Positions 52,133 through 61,532 are shown, counted from the stretch's first letter. The stretch is 64,000 nucleotides of DNA from Paenibacillus artemisiicola (GCF_017652985.1 NZ_JAGGDJ010000014.1:1-64000); one strand, 5' to 3'. Numbers and translations are program-made. Notes: a model not told the origin generated them from the sequence alone.

Positions 52133-53878
52133 TCAGCGCGAAGCCGCCGCCTCCTGCATGTCGAACAGGCTGCGGAAGAAGCCTTCCTGCGCGAACAGCT
52201 CCTTGTGGGTGCCCTGCTGCGCGATCCGGCCCCGGTCCAGCACGACGATGCGGTCGGCCCGCTTCACCGACGACAGGCGCTGGGCGATGATGAACGTCGT
52301 GCGCCCCTTCATCACTTCGAGCAGTTCCTCGTGAATCGCGGATTCCGTCGCCGTATCGACGCTCGCCGTCGCTTCGTCGAGGACGAGAATCGGCGGGTCC
52401 ATCAAGACCGCCCGGGCGAGCGCGACGCGCTGTCGCTGCCCGCCGGAGAGCCCGACGCCGCGCTCGCCGATGATCGTATCGTAGCCGAACGGCATGCCTT
52501 CGATGAAGGCGTGGATCTGCGCCTTGCGCGCGGCCCACTCGATCTGCTCCTGCGTGGCGTCCGGGACGCCGTACGCGATGTTCTCGCGGATCGTCGCCGA
52601 GAAGAGGAACGTCTCCTGCGGCACGATGCCGATCTTCCGGCGCAAGCCGTCGAGCTCGTAATCCTTGACGTTCACGCCGTCGATCGTCAGCGCGCCCCGG
52701 CTGACGTCGTAGAAGCGCGACAGCAGCGCGATCAGGCTGCTCTTGCCGGAGCCCGTGGCGCCGAGCACCGCGATCACCTCGCCCTGCTTCACGTCGAGCG
52801 AGATGTCCTCGAGCACGCCGGCTTCGCTCTCCGGATCCTGGTCCGCGAAATGGAACGCGACGCGGTCGAAGACGACGTTGCCCGCGATCCGGTCCGCGCC
52901 GACGCTCGAAGCGTTCGCGGCGATCTCGGCCGGCGTATCCAGCACCTCGAAGACGCGCGGCGCGGCTTTGATCGCCTGCTGCATGACGTTAATCTGCCAG
53001 CCGAGCATGTTCAGCGGCCAGATGATGCCCCAGGTATACCATTGGAACGCCATGAACGTGCCGAGCGTCATGCCGCCGTTCGCGACGTATAAGGCTCCGA
53101 ACCAGACCATCGTGACGAACACGATGCCGCCGTAGAAATTCATGAGCGGGAACGCCTTCGCCTCGAGCTTCGCGCGTTCCATGTTCGTCCCGAAGTTATC
53201 CTCGTTGCGCGCCTCGAACTTCGTCTGCTCGACCTTCTCGCGCGCGAACGCCTTCACGACCCGGATGCCCGAGATGTTCTCCTGCAGCGTCGTCGTGAGT
53301 TTGCCCATCTGTTCGCGGACTTGGCCCCAAGCCGGGCCGACTTTCTTGTTGAACCGGTGCAGCGCGAGCATCAGCAGGGGAACGGTTGCCATGCTGAGCA
53401 GCGTCACCTGCCACTGCATGGCGAGCATGAACCCGATCGTGCCCGCGAAGGTGAGCGCGCCCGTGAACATCGCCATCGCGCCGAAGCCGATGAAGTTCTT
53501 GACCGCTTCGATGTCGCCGGTCATCCGGGACATCAGCTGGCCCGTCTGCGCTTTGTCGTAATAGCCGAAGGACAGCCGCTGGAGGTGGTCGTACATCTGT
53601 TCCCGCAGCTTGAAGACGACGTTCTGGCCGACGAGCTCCTGCGATCTCCCTTGCACGAACATCGCGACGCTCTTCGCCACTTGAATGCCGGCGAGCGCCA
53701 GCGTGAAGAAGAGAATCTTGTTCCCGCTCCGCTCCGCGATGCCCTCGTCGAACACTTGCTTGAGCAGCCAAGGCGCCACCAAGTCGACGAACGTGCCGAA
53801 CACCAGCAGCAGAGCCGAGACCACGACCCATTTCAGGCTCGGACGCAAATACTTCAACAAGCGTACCATGACGTTCAT
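52133..53878 (-). CDS. Heterodimeric ABC exporter subunit, BmrC/YheI-like
   Basis: 581 residues, close to BmrC (585). Six membrane helices, Walker A GATGSGKSS, signature [14 protein letters not shown], Walker B ILVLDEATASVD (Asp in place of the usual order is not seen; the Glu is present), H-loop position AQRLSSVKRAD, where Gln replaces His: a degenerate switch residue typical of the non-catalytic partner. ATG at 53878 has GGGAGGA 9 bases upstream. It is preceded by a leader peptide and attenuator. Confidence 0.88.
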   Translation of the reverse strand: MNVMVRLLKYLRPSLKWVVVSALLLVFGTFVDLVAPWLLKQVFDEGIAERSGNKILFFTLALAGIQVAKSVAMFVQGRSQELVGQNVVFKLREQMYDHLQRLSFGYYDKAQTGQLMSRMTGDIEAVKNFIGFGAMAMFTGALTFAGTIGFMLAMQWQVTLLSMATVPLLMLALHRFNKKVGPAWGQVREQMGKLTTTLQENISGIRVVKAFAREKVEQTKFEARNEDNFGTNMERAKLEAKAFPLMNFYGGIVFVTMVWFGALYVANGGMTLGTFMAFQWYTWGIIWPLNMLGWQINVMQQAIKAAPRVFEVLDTPAEIAANASSVGADRIAGNVVFDRVAFHFADQDPESEAGVLEDISLDVKQGEVIAVLGATGSGKSSLIALLSRFYDVSRGALTIDGVNVKDYELDGLRRKIGIVPQETFLFSATIRENIAYGVPDATQEQIEWAARKAQIHAFIEGMPFGYDTIIGERGVGLSGGQRQRVALARAVLMDPPILVLDEATASVDTATESAIHEELLEVMKGRTTFIIAQRLSSVKRADRIVVLDRGRIAQQGTHKELFAQEGFFRSLFDMQEAAASR

Positions 53879-53925
53879 CGCCTGCATTCCTCCCTCGATT
53901 CGAAGCCGTTCCGGCGGGCGGCAAC

Positions 53926-53965
53926 AAAAAAGGAGACTCCGAGCCTCATGGCTCAAAGTCTCCTG
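53926..53965 (-). terminator. Attenuator hairpin before the BmrC-like gene
   Basis: AGGAGACTTTGAGCC / GGCTCGGAGTCTCCT stem, 4-base loop and TTTTTTG, lying 35 bases after the leader peptide stop and before the transporter. A terminator here makes sense only as an attenuator. Confidence 0.82.
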
Positions 53966-53999
53966 GCGCACGGAACAGGGGCAGCCGTTCAAGGCCGTC

Positions 54000-54077
54000 T
54001 CATCTCATGCGCGGGAAATCGGGCCGATGGACTGGATTGCCATGCGAAATGCGCGACGCATTCTTCATGAAAATCAT
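54000..54077 (-). CDS. Leader peptide of the BmrCD-like operon (BmrB-type)
   Basis: 25-codon ORF starting MIFMKNASRI and ending PDFPRMR. ATG at 54077 has AAGGAGG 9 bases upstream; an in-frame ATG at 54083 is too close to that site. It sits between promoter and attenuator, the layout of Bacillus bmrB, where ribosome stalling by antibiotics relieves termination. The peptide itself is not recognisably similar to BmrB. Confidence 0.65.
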   Translation of the reverse strand: MIFMKNASRISHGNPVHRPDFPRMR

Positions 54078-54124
54078 AGCCATCGCCCTCCTTATTCGTG
54101 GGTTTGCCCGCCTTAAACATCCAA

Positions 54125-54153
54125 ATCTTATCATCCCTTCCAGCATTGCGCAA
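54125..54153 (-). promoter_or_regulatory. Promoter of the BmrCD-like operon
   Basis: Minus-strand TTGCGC (54148-54153), 17 bases, TAAGAT (54125-54130); start about 30 bases before the leader-peptide ribosome site. Confidence 0.65.
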
Positions 54154-54165
54154 GAGGGGCGAACG

Positions 54166-54222
54166 AAAAAAAGCCGCGACCGGAGGAGGATGACGTTCGT
54201 CCCCCGCCCCCGGCGCAGCCTC
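54166..54222 (-). terminator. Possible terminator after the 177-residue gene
   Basis: Imperfect GC-rich stem (GCTGCGCCGG / CCGGTCGCGGC) followed by TTTTTTT. Confidence 0.5.
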
Positions 54223-54246
54223 TATCGCGTCGCGTCGTTCTTCGCC

Positions 54247-54780
54247 TTACAGATCGCGGGTCGATTCGAAGTCCGACGCTTCGATCCCTTGTTCGACCGC
54301 GAATTCGTAGTCCTCGATATCGTACACCTGAACCGGCACCTCGGCTTCCAGCAGCTTATCCTGGAATTCGAACTGGTCCGACAGCAGCGGCACGCCGAGC
54401 TTCATGGACGTGAGCAGCAGCTCGGTCTCGATCGGATCGAAATATTCGCCGTACTGGGCGTTGTCCACCGCGTGCACGACGGTGAACTGCACCGTGTCGT
54501 TCAGAAGCAGCGGCGAGCTTTCGCGCCACGGCATTTGCAAGGCCCGCTCGATCTTCTTGCGGTTGAACGGATCTTCGAAGAATCCGATCAGCTCTTGGAT
54601 TTTGCCTTTCACGTGCTTATCGTCTTCCGGATCGTCCATGACCGGCTCCGGTCCGTCCTTCATATCGTAAAGCTCCATGATCGTCGAATATGGCAAGACA
54701 AAATCGACCGGCCGGCTTGGCACGAGCAATTGACCATACGTAGCAACCATTACGGCTTCGATAACGAATCGCCGTCGCAT
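54247..54780 (-). CDS. Hypothetical protein
   Basis: 177 residues, soluble and acidic; I do not recognise it. The N-terminus RRRFVIEAVMVATYGQLLVP and the later IETELLLTSMKLGVPLLSDQ look like a small alpha/beta fold. ATG at 54780 has GGGGGAG 5 bases upstream. It is monocistronic, divergent from ypdA. Confidence 0.72.
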   Translation of the reverse strand: MRRRFVIEAVMVATYGQLLVPSRPVDFVLPYSTIMELYDMKDGPEPVMDDPEDDKHVKGKIQELIGFFEDPFNRKKIERALQMPWRESSPLLLNDTVQFTVVHAVDNAQYGEYFDPIETELLLTSMKLGVPLLSDQFEFQDKLLEAEVPVQVYDIEDYEFAVEQGIEASDFESTRDL

Positions 54781-54982
54781 TCTATCTCCCCCTTCAAGCA
54801 GCGTTAGCTTATTATACAACAATTTGTTCCTGCGACACAGAGCCAAATGCTTGTATCGCCGTTCCCCGCGGCGGCGCGAGACGCGACCCGCGGCCGGATA
54901 AGGCGCCGCTCGCCCGAGGATGTGTTAAAATAATACGTATTCCCGCAGATGGCTTGAAATGAATAATGGAGTTGATAGAATC

Positions 54983-55984
54983 ATGCTTATGCCTGACGAA
55001 CAAATCATCATTATCGGCGCGGGGCCGTGCGGCCTTGCCGCCGCCGTCGAGCTTCAGTCGGTCGGCCTGTCCCCGCTCGTCATCGAGAAGCGGAACGTCG
55101 TGCATTCCATCTCGCAGTACCCGACGTACATGAACTTCTTCAGCACGCCGGCCAACCTGGAGATCGCGGACATCCCCTTCACGACGGCGAACGAGAAGCC
55201 GTCCCGGCTCGAAGCGCTCAACTATTACCGCAGCATCGCGCTCCGAAAGAACGTTCGGATGCACGCCTACGAAACGGTCACGGCCGTCGAGCCGCAGCCG
55301 AACGGCGGCTTCGTCCTGCGCAGCCATGACCGCTACGGCGAAGGCCGGCAGTACCGCGCGGACGCCGTCATCGTCGCGACGGGCTACTTCGATCATCCGA
55401 ACCTCATCGGCATCCCCGGCGAAGAGCTGGACAAGGTCACCCACTTCTTCCGCGAGGCGCATCCGTACACCGGCATGAAGGTCGCGATCATCGGGGGCAG
55501 CAACTCCGCGATCGACGCGGCGCTCGAGCTGGAGCGCGTCGGGGCGGACGTCACCGTCGTCTACCGCGGGGAGACGTATTCGTCGCACATCAAGCCGTGG
55601 GTCCGGCCCGGCTTCGAAGGATTGGTGAACAAAGGCCGCATCGGCATACGCTTCGCCTCCCGGGTCGTCGAGATCGGACCGCGGACCGTGACGGTCGAGC
55701 GCGACGGCGTCCGCGAATCGCTGCCGAACGACTTCGTGCTCGCGCTCACCGGCTTCCGCCCCGACCGCGCGTTCCTGAACGGCATCGGCGTCACGATGGA
55801 GGACGAAGGCTATCCGACGTTCGACGACGAGACGATGGAGAGCAACGTGCCCGGCGTCTACCTGGCCGGCGTCGTTGCTTCTCGCCACGAGGCGAACGAG
55901 ATTTTCATCGAATCCGGGCGCTTCCACGGCCGCAAGATCGCCGCGCACCTGCTCCGGACCGGCAAAATTCGCGCCGGCCGCTAA
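54983..55984 (+). CDS. ypdA: YpdA-family bacillithiol disulfide reductase
   Basis: 333 residues. FAD-binding GAGPCGLAAAVEL at the N-terminus, the SQYPTYMNFFSTPANLEIAD stretch typical of YpdA, an ATGYFDHPN hinge and NADPH-binding IIGGSNSAIDAALEL. YpdA reduces oxidised bacillithiol (BSSB), the thiol of Bacillales. Start choice is uncertain: ATG 54983 has GGAG 11 bases upstream; in-frame ATGs at 54959 and 54989 are alternatives. Confidence 0.92.
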   Translation: MLMPDEQIIIIGAGPCGLAAAVELQSVGLSPLVIEKRNVVHSISQYPTYMNFFSTPANLEIADIPFTTANEKPSRLEALNYYRSIALRKNVRMHAYETVTAVEPQPNGGFVLRSHDRYGEGRQYRADAVIVATGYFDHPNLIGIPGEELDKVTHFFREAHPYTGMKVAIIGGSNSAIDAALELERVGADVTVVYRGETYSSHIKPWVRPGFEGLVNKGRIGIRFASRVVEIGPRTVTVERDGVRESLPNDFVLALTGFRPDRAFLNGIGVTMEDEGYPTFDDETMESNVPGVYLAGVVASRHEANEIFIESGRFHGRKIAAHLLRTGKIRAGR

Positions 55985-55988
55985 ACGC

Positions 55989-56042
55989 AAAGGGTTTGAT
56001 TCCGCCGCAGCCGGATCGCTGCGGGAATCAAACCCTTTTTTT
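55989..56042. terminator. Bidirectional terminator after ypdA
   Basis: AAAGGGTTTGATTCC / GGAATCAAACCCTTTTTTT between convergent genes. Confidence 0.9.
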
Positions 56043-56056
56043 GGCCGCCGGCCGCG

Positions 56057-56596
56057 TCACAGGCTCGCGATCGGCTGCAGGCCGTCGGAATCCGCGCCGG
56101 TGAACGTCATCACGGTCGCGATTTTCTGCAGCCGGATATACTCGTTGTTCGCCAGCTCCGTCCGGAAATACGCGAACATGTACGCCGCTTCGAGAAAATC
56201 GAGCCCCGGATAAACCGCGATGTTCTGATTGGAATGCGGATTGTCGAGCAGCACCTGCCATTCGCCGTCCCGGTCCGCCGCGGGCACGTCCCGGAACACC
56301 TGCGCCTTCGTACGGACGATCCCGTCGTATTCGCGCCAGACGTACGTCCAGGACGGGCTCATCCGGCCCGGCTCGGGAACGGCCTGCTTCGCCCGCTTCA
56401 GCAGCTCGGACGCCTGGGCGCATTCCGCCTCCCCGTAGGTCCGCAAATAATGCCGGAACGCGTCCAGAAACCGCCGCAGCGGCGTGAAGCCCGCCTCGCG
56501 CAGCGCTTCGCCGAACGCCTCGGTCTCTCCCGCCGAGCGAAGCTCGCGCAGCCTTGCGAAATAATCGTCCTCGCGTGCAGCGTCCATGTCTCTCAC
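56057..56596 (-). CDS. Hypothetical protein
   Basis: 179 residues, soluble. Helical N-terminal half and a conserved-looking C-terminal block (YPGLDFLEAAYMFAYFRTEL, NEYIRLQKIATVM). No family named with confidence. The start is GTG at 56596 with GGAGG 7 bases upstream. It follows the 95-residue gene by 22 bases, probably one operon. Confidence 0.75.
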   Translation of the reverse strand: MRDMDAAREDDYFARLRELRSAGETEAFGEALREAGFTPLRRFLDAFRHYLRTYGEAECAQASELLKRAKQAVPEPGRMSPSWTYVWREYDGIVRTKAQVFRDVPAADRDGEWQVLLDNPHSNQNIAVYPGLDFLEAAYMFAYFRTELANNEYIRLQKIATVMTFTGADSDGLQPIASL

Positions 56597-56618
56597 GACC
56601 TTTCCTCCCGTGCCGGCG

Positions 56619-56906
56619 CTAGGTTTTGATCACGGCGACCGTCCCGTCGGGCTCGAGCACCAGCCGGCGCCGCCGGTCGTTGTTCAGCTTCACGTTGAAC
56701 AGCTTGAGCCGCTCCTCCCGGATGTCGAGCGCGTCCCAGCCGCCGTCGTCCTCGTAGCCGGCCTGCGCGAGGGCCGCTTCGGCCTCGCGCTCCGCCGTCT
56801 CGTTATCCTCCCACCAAAGGGCGCCAAAATATGCGAATTCATAGACATTCTTCAACATGCCGCAGGCGATCTCGCCCGACGCGCGGTGACGCAGTACGAC
56901 TGGCAT
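56619..56906 (-). CDS. Hypothetical small protein
   Basis: 95 residues. Contains YEFAYFGALWWEDNETAERE and a C-terminal strand LVLEPDGTVAVIKT. No family recognised. ATG at 56906 has AAAGGAG 10 bases upstream. Its stop is 22 bases from the next hypothetical gene. Confidence 0.72.
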   Translation of the reverse strand: MPVVLRHRASGEIACGMLKNVYEFAYFGALWWEDNETAEREAEAALAQAGYEDDGGWDALDIREERLKLFNVKLNNDRRRRLVLEPDGTVAVIKT

Positions 56907-57038
56907 GGCGATGCCGCTCCTTTCTTCCGGGCCCGGTCCGCCCGCGCGCCGGCCGGTTCTTCCCGGGACCGATGCCGGAACGCAACAAGGCGCCGGCCCT
57001 TTCGAGCCGCGCCTTGTTAACGGCGTGAAGGATCCTCT

Positions 57039-59345
57039 TTACAGATACGCGTTCTCGTGCTTCGCTTTCAGCCGCTGCCAGCGGCGTTCCACTTCGTCCT
57101 CGAACATCTTCAGCGCCTCGGCGTATTCCGGCCGCGTCATGTGCTTCGTCTTGCCCATGTTCTTGAGCCAGTCGCCGAGCGGAATCCGCTTGCCCTTGTC
57201 CTCCGGGTTGAACGTGATGGACGTGATGCCCTCCTCCACCTCGTACAGCGGGAAGAAGCAGCTGTTCACCGCGTCGTCGATCAGCGTTTGGCCGATCTTC
57301 TCCTCGGACAGCCAGTTGAGCGGGCACGTGATGAGGATTTTGCCGTACACGAGACCGACGTTCTGCGCGTAGTACTGCGCCTTGGCCGCTTTGCGGAGCA
57401 GATCCTGCGGCAGCGATTCCGAGCCCGTGAAGACGTACGGAATGTTCGTGGCCGCCATGATTTGCGCCGTGTCCTTGTGATGGAACAGCTTGCCGCCCTG
57501 ATGCTTGCCGACGTTCGACGTCGAAGTGCGGTGGCCGAGCGGCGTCGAATACGACAGCTGCGCGCCGGTGTTCATATAGCCTTCGTTATCGTATTCGAGA
57601 ATGATCATCTTATGGTTGCGCAGCGCGCTGCCGATCGCCGGGCCCATGCCGATGTCCATGCCGCCGTCGCCCGTGATCATGACGAACGTGAAGTCGTCCT
57701 TCAGCCCGTACTGGTCCAGCTCGCCGCGGCGCTTGCGCTCCCAGAACATTTCGACGACGCCGGACAGCGTGGCCGCTCCGTTCTGGAACAGGTTGTGGAT
57801 ATACGTCGCCTTGTGCGAGGAATACGGAAAGCCCGTCGTGACGACCATCGCGCAGCCCGTCTGGTAGAGCGCCACGATATCGCCCTCGATGCCCTTGAAG
57901 AACAGCTCGAGCCCCGAGAAAATGCCGCAGCCCGGGCAGGCGCCGTGCCCCGGCGCGAGCCGCTTCGGCTTCTTCGTCAGCTGGCGGACCGGCGGCACCT
58001 TCACCTTGAGCTTGCCGCTCGCGGCGTCGCGGTCGACGGTGATCAGACCCGTCTTCAGATCCTCGTACTTCAGCGGCTCCAGCACGCGCTTCGGCGCTTT
58101 GGCCGGATCGCCGGGCGTATGGCCCCAATAATCGAACGGCACGTCGACCTTGCCCGTATTCGCCGCTTCGATCGCGAGCTCGAACAGATGGTGGCCGTCC
58201 TCGGCGTAGAAGTCTTTGCCCCCGAGTCCGTAGATGCGGCTGACGACGAGCGTGTCCTTGGCGCCGTGCGTGAACAGCGCCGCCTTGATCTCGTTCGTCA
58301 TGTTGCCCCCGTGCCCGCCGTAGGAATCGGCGCGGTCGCCGATCGTGACGGCCTTGACGCCGCGCAGCGCTTCGGCGATCTGCTTCGCCGGGAACGGGCG
58401 GATCATGTTCGGCGCGACGGAGCCCGCCTTGATGCCTTTGGCGCGCAGCTGGTCGACAACGTCCTTGATGATCTCGGAAGCCGAGTTCATCAGGAACACC
58501 GCCACCTCGGCGTCGTCCATCCGGTACTGGTCGAGGATCGGGTAATCGCGTCCCGTCAGCGCGGCGTATTCTTGGCGGATGCGGTCGTAGACGTCCGCCG
58601 CCTTGTACATGGCGATGGACTGCTGGTAGCAGTTGTTGATATAGTCCGGCTCGTTCATGTAAGGGCCGACCGTGATCGGATTGTTGCGGTCGAGCACGTG
58701 CTTGAACCCGTCCGGCGAATGCTCCCCGACGAAGGCGTGCACGTCGGCCCGGTGCGCGAACGTCTGCACGCGGCGCTTCTGGTGGGACGTGAAGTAGCCG
58801 TCGGAAGCCACGAGCACCGGCAGCCGGACTTCCGGGTCCTCGGCCAGCTTGAGCGCCATGATGTTCATGTCGTACACGGCTTGCGGATCGCGGCACATCA
58901 GGATCGGCCAGCCGGTGTTGAGCGCGAAATACAAATCGGAATGATCCCCGTGAATGTCGAGCGGCCCCGAGACGGAACGGCAGACGAGATTCATGACCAT
59001 CGGGAAGCGCGTGCCGGATTGGACCGGCATCTGCTCCAGCATATAGAGGTAACCGTTGGAGCTCGTCGCGTTGAACACGCGTCCGCCCGCGGCCGACGCC
59101 CCGTAGCAGATGCCCGCGGAGCCGTGCTCGCCGTCCGCCGGGATCAGCTTGATGTCGTGCTGGCCGTTCGCCTTCATGAGGTCGAGGAACTGCGCGACCT
59201 CCGTCGACGGCGAGATCGGGAAGTAGCCCATGACGTGGTAGTTGATTTGATGCGCCGCGTAAGCGGCCATCTCGTTGCCCGATTCGTACACCATCCGTTG
59301 TTCGACCGTGCCCGTGCTCACTTCTTTATTGATTTCAATGGCCAT
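57039..59345 (-). CDS. 2-oxoacid:ferredoxin oxidoreductase, fused alpha-beta subunits (PorAB type)
   Basis: 768 residues. The N-terminal half is the alpha/pyrimidine domain (GNEMAAYAAHQINYHVMGYF followed by PISPSTE); the C-terminal half is the thiamine-diphosphate beta subunit with cluster-binding GACPGCGIFSG, CAMVVTTG and MITGDGGMDIGMG followed by the metal-binding region. The substrate is likely pyruvate or another 2-oxoacid. It lies 42 bases after the gamma-delta gene. Two-polypeptide packing is unusual; most pyruvate enzymes are one or four chains. Confidence 0.88.
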   Translation of the reverse strand: MAIEINKEVSTGTVEQRMVYESGNEMAAYAAHQINYHVMGYFPISPSTEVAQFLDLMKANGQHDIKLIPADGEHGSAGICYGASAAGGRVFNATSSNGYLYMLEQMPVQSGTRFPMVMNLVCRSVSGPLDIHGDHSDLYFALNTGWPILMCRDPQAVYDMNIMALKLAEDPEVRLPVLVASDGYFTSHQKRRVQTFAHRADVHAFVGEHSPDGFKHVLDRNNPITVGPYMNEPDYINNCYQQSIAMYKAADVYDRIRQEYAALTGRDYPILDQYRMDDAEVAVFLMNSASEIIKDVVDQLRAKGIKAGSVAPNMIRPFPAKQIAEALRGVKAVTIGDRADSYGGHGGNMTNEIKAALFTHGAKDTLVVSRIYGLGGKDFYAEDGHHLFELAIEAANTGKVDVPFDYWGHTPGDPAKAPKRVLEPLKYEDLKTGLITVDRDAASGKLKVKVPPVRQLTKKPKRLAPGHGACPGCGIFSGLELFFKGIEGDIVALYQTGCAMVVTTGFPYSSHKATYIHNLFQNGAATLSGVVEMFWERKRRGELDQYGLKDDFTFVMITGDGGMDIGMGPAIGSALRNHKMIILEYDNEGYMNTGAQLSYSTPLGHRTSTSNVGKHQGGKLFHHKDTAQIMAATNIPYVFTGSESLPQDLLRKAAKAQYYAQNVGLVYGKILITCPLNWLSEEKIGQTLIDDAVNSCFFPLYEVEEGITSITFNPEDKGKRIPLGDWLKNMGKTKHMTRPEYAEALKMFEDEVERRWQRLKAKHENAYL

Positions 59346-59387
59346 TTCGAAGCTCCTCTCTTTCGCGCGCGGTGCCGCGCCACGACG

Positions 59388-60398
59388 TTAATTCGCTGCT
59401 GCCCATTCGAATTTGTGCGGTACCCGGTGCTCGTCGCCGTAGCCGTCCGTTTCGCGCTCCGAGGCGAGCGCTTCGGTCGGACAGGCGACGACGCATTTCA
59501 AACAGCCCTTGCAATATTGGTAGTCGATCCCCTGCAGGAACATCTGCGGCCGGCCTTTCTTGTCCGGCTGCTCCTCCCAGACGAAGCAAAAATCCGGGCA
59601 GGCCGTGTCGCAGGCCGCGCAATGGATGCACTTCTCTTCGTCGAAATGCGGCATCATGCCCTGCCGCGAGATGCTCAGGTCCTTCAGCACGCTGTTGCCC
59701 GGATTGACGATCATCCCGCCGATCGGCTGCGTCGCGTAGCCGAGCGCCGGCACGTCCCACCGCGTCGGCTCCGGCATCGCGACGCCTTCCGGCAGCGCGA
59801 ACGTCTGGAACCGAACCTCGTCGTAGCCGCGCTGGAAGGTGCGCAGCGCCGGATCGACCGCCTGCGGGTATTTCTTCTCCAGCGACTTGCGGATAATGCC
59901 CTTCATATGCTCGAAATCGAGAAAATCGCACAGCCGGAACAGCCCGCCGAGCATCGCCATGTTGACGCGGTTGTTCTCCTCGAGCGCGATCCCCGTAGCG
60001 TCGACGACCGCCAGCGTGCCGCCGGCCAGCTTGATCTTGTCCTTCAGCTGCTCCGGCGTCTTGGAGGAGTTGACCAGCACGACGCTGTCCTCGTAGATGC
60101 CGCTGATGACGTTGATCGTCTTCGACAGGTTCTCGTGGAACACGCCGACGATGTGCGGGCGCTCCACCGGCGTCGTGTCGCGGATATTCGTGTCGATGTC
60201 GCAGAACCGGATATGCGCCTTGACCGGCGAACCCTTCTTCTCCGAACCGTACGAGGAAAAGCTGACTCCGTTGAAACCGCTTCCAACAACGCCCGCCTCG
60301 GCCAACATTTTGCCGGCCAGGTTTGCCCCCAGGCCGCCGATCGACTCCAAACGAATTTCAAAGAATCCAAGTTCATTCTGCTTTGGAAGTATTGCCAC
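59388..60398 (-). CDS. 2-oxoacid:ferredoxin oxidoreductase, fused gamma-delta subunits
   Basis: 336 residues. The gamma domain (IGGLGANLAGKMLAEAGV) covers residues 10-190; the C-terminal ferredoxin domain has two 4Fe-4S motifs, CIHCAACDTACP and CKGCLKCVVACP. It passes electrons from the catalytic alpha-beta protein to ferredoxin. The start is GTG at 60398, 8 bases after AAAGGGAG; GTG 60407 overlaps that site. Confidence 0.9.
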   Translation of the reverse strand: MAILPKQNELGFFEIRLESIGGLGANLAGKMLAEAGVVGSGFNGVSFSSYGSEKKGSPVKAHIRFCDIDTNIRDTTPVERPHIVGVFHENLSKTINVISGIYEDSVVLVNSSKTPEQLKDKIKLAGGTLAVVDATGIALEENNRVNMAMLGGLFRLCDFLDFEHMKGIIRKSLEKKYPQAVDPALRTFQRGYDEVRFQTFALPEGVAMPEPTRWDVPALGYATQPIGGMIVNPGNSVLKDLSISRQGMMPHFDEEKCIHCAACDTACPDFCFVWEEQPDKKGRPQMFLQGIDYQYCKGCLKCVVACPTEALASERETDGYGDEHRVPHKFEWAAAN

Positions 60399-60452
60399 CT
60401 GCTCCACTCCCTTTCCGAATTAACTGAAAACTTTTTATATTCACAACAGTCA

Positions 60453-60461
60453 GTATAACAC
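60453..60461 (-). promoter_or_regulatory. Possible extended -10 promoter of the oxidoreductase operon
   Basis: Minus-strand TGTTATACT, an extended -10 element; no clear -35 box. Confidence 0.4.
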
Positions 60462-60611
60462 TAGAACCCCCCACCGAATAGCGGTTTTTTCCAAAACAGG
60501 AAGCCCAAAACACTGCTACAGCCGATTTGTCCGACGTACTGTGCTAGTACAGCTCGTCCGTTTTGCCGCAACAAGGCTGGAACAGCGGGTTCCGCCTTGC
60601 CGCGCCGCCCG

Positions 60612-61532
60612 TTACGGCGCGCTGCGCCTGCGCTGGTGCTGTCTCAGTTCGCGCCACCCGATCCGCGCGATTCCTTCCCGGCTCATCGCGTCCTGCACCT
60701 CGGGATCGCGGAAGACGTCCAGCTCCATGCCCCTGCGGTACGGCTCGCCGTGGAAGGCGACAAGCTCGTCGGTGACGAACGACGGATGGATGATGAGCTC
60801 CGTCACGCCCGGCTTCAGCCGCTTGAGCAGCGCGATCATCCCCGCCTTGAACTGGGCGTACGTCTCGCCCGGCGCCGACCGGAACGGCATGCCGACGAGG
60901 TAATCGAGCACGAGCACGCCTTTGCGCGCGGCGGCCTCCGCCTGCTTCATGGCCAAGCCCGCCAGCTCGGGCGGCGCCGGCATGCCGCTCTCGAGCAGCA
61001 AGCAGCGGGGCAGCCGGAACGGCAAGCCGTAATGCGCGCACGCCTCGAACGTCTCGCTTAGGAAATCCCGGCCCGTCTGCAGCCCGTACAGGCTGCCCAT
61101 ATGGTTGTCGGCATGCGTCACGTCGACGCCTAGCGTCAGCGCCATTTCGATCTGGGCGACGATTTCCTGCTTGACCTGCGCGGCGTCGGCGCGCCGCTCG
61201 AACGCCTTGGCGTCCTTGTAAAAATACCCCTCCGCCGTCGTCATCGACTGGGTCGGACCGCCGCGGTAGACCGGCCCCCACTTCAAGGCGTCCCATTCGC
61301 TCGTGAACGTCAGGTGGACCCCGACGTCCAGTCGGCCGCGTGCGGCGCTCCACTGCGCCGCTTCCCGGGCCCACGCGCAGGGCATCATGATCGTGGCGGA
61401 CGAGACCGCGCGCTCCTCCAGCAGCTTCTGGACGCCGAGATTGGTCGAATGGCATACGCCGTAGTCGTCTGCGTTAATGATCAAAAGGCGGTCGTTCGGA
61501 CCGTATCCGAGCTGCTCGGCCGTGCTTTTCAT
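60612..61532 (-). CDS. YdjC/ChbG-family carbohydrate deacetylase
   Basis: 306 residues: INADDYGVCHSTN carries the metal-binding DD, VGVHLTFTSEW the first His, and THADNHMGS the second, all hallmarks of YdjC/ChbG. Family members deacetylate chitooligosaccharides or similar amino sugars. The tail is basic (QHQRRRSAP). No sugar-uptake genes lie nearby. Confidence 0.92.
   Translation of the reverse strand: MKSTAEQLGYGPNDRLLIINADDYGVCHSTNLGVQKLLEERAVSSATIMMPCAWAREAAQWSAARGRLDVGVHLTFTSEWDALKWGPVYRGGPTQSMTTAEGYFYKDAKAFERRADAAQVKQEIVAQIEMALTLGVDVTHADNHMGSLYGLQTGRDFLSETFEACAHYGLPFRLPRCLLLESGMPAPPELAGLAMKQAEAAARKGVLVLDYLVGMPFRSAPGETYAQFKAGMIALLKRLKPGVTELIIHPSFVTDELVAFHGEPYRRGMELDVFRDPEVQDAMSREGIARIGWRELRQHQRRRSAP

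Noticed and set aside
57057..60458. 1133-codon plus-strand open frame opposite the oxidoreductase genes
   Set aside because: Same shadow effect; no domain pattern, while the opposite strand has thiamine-diphosphate and ferredoxin motifs.
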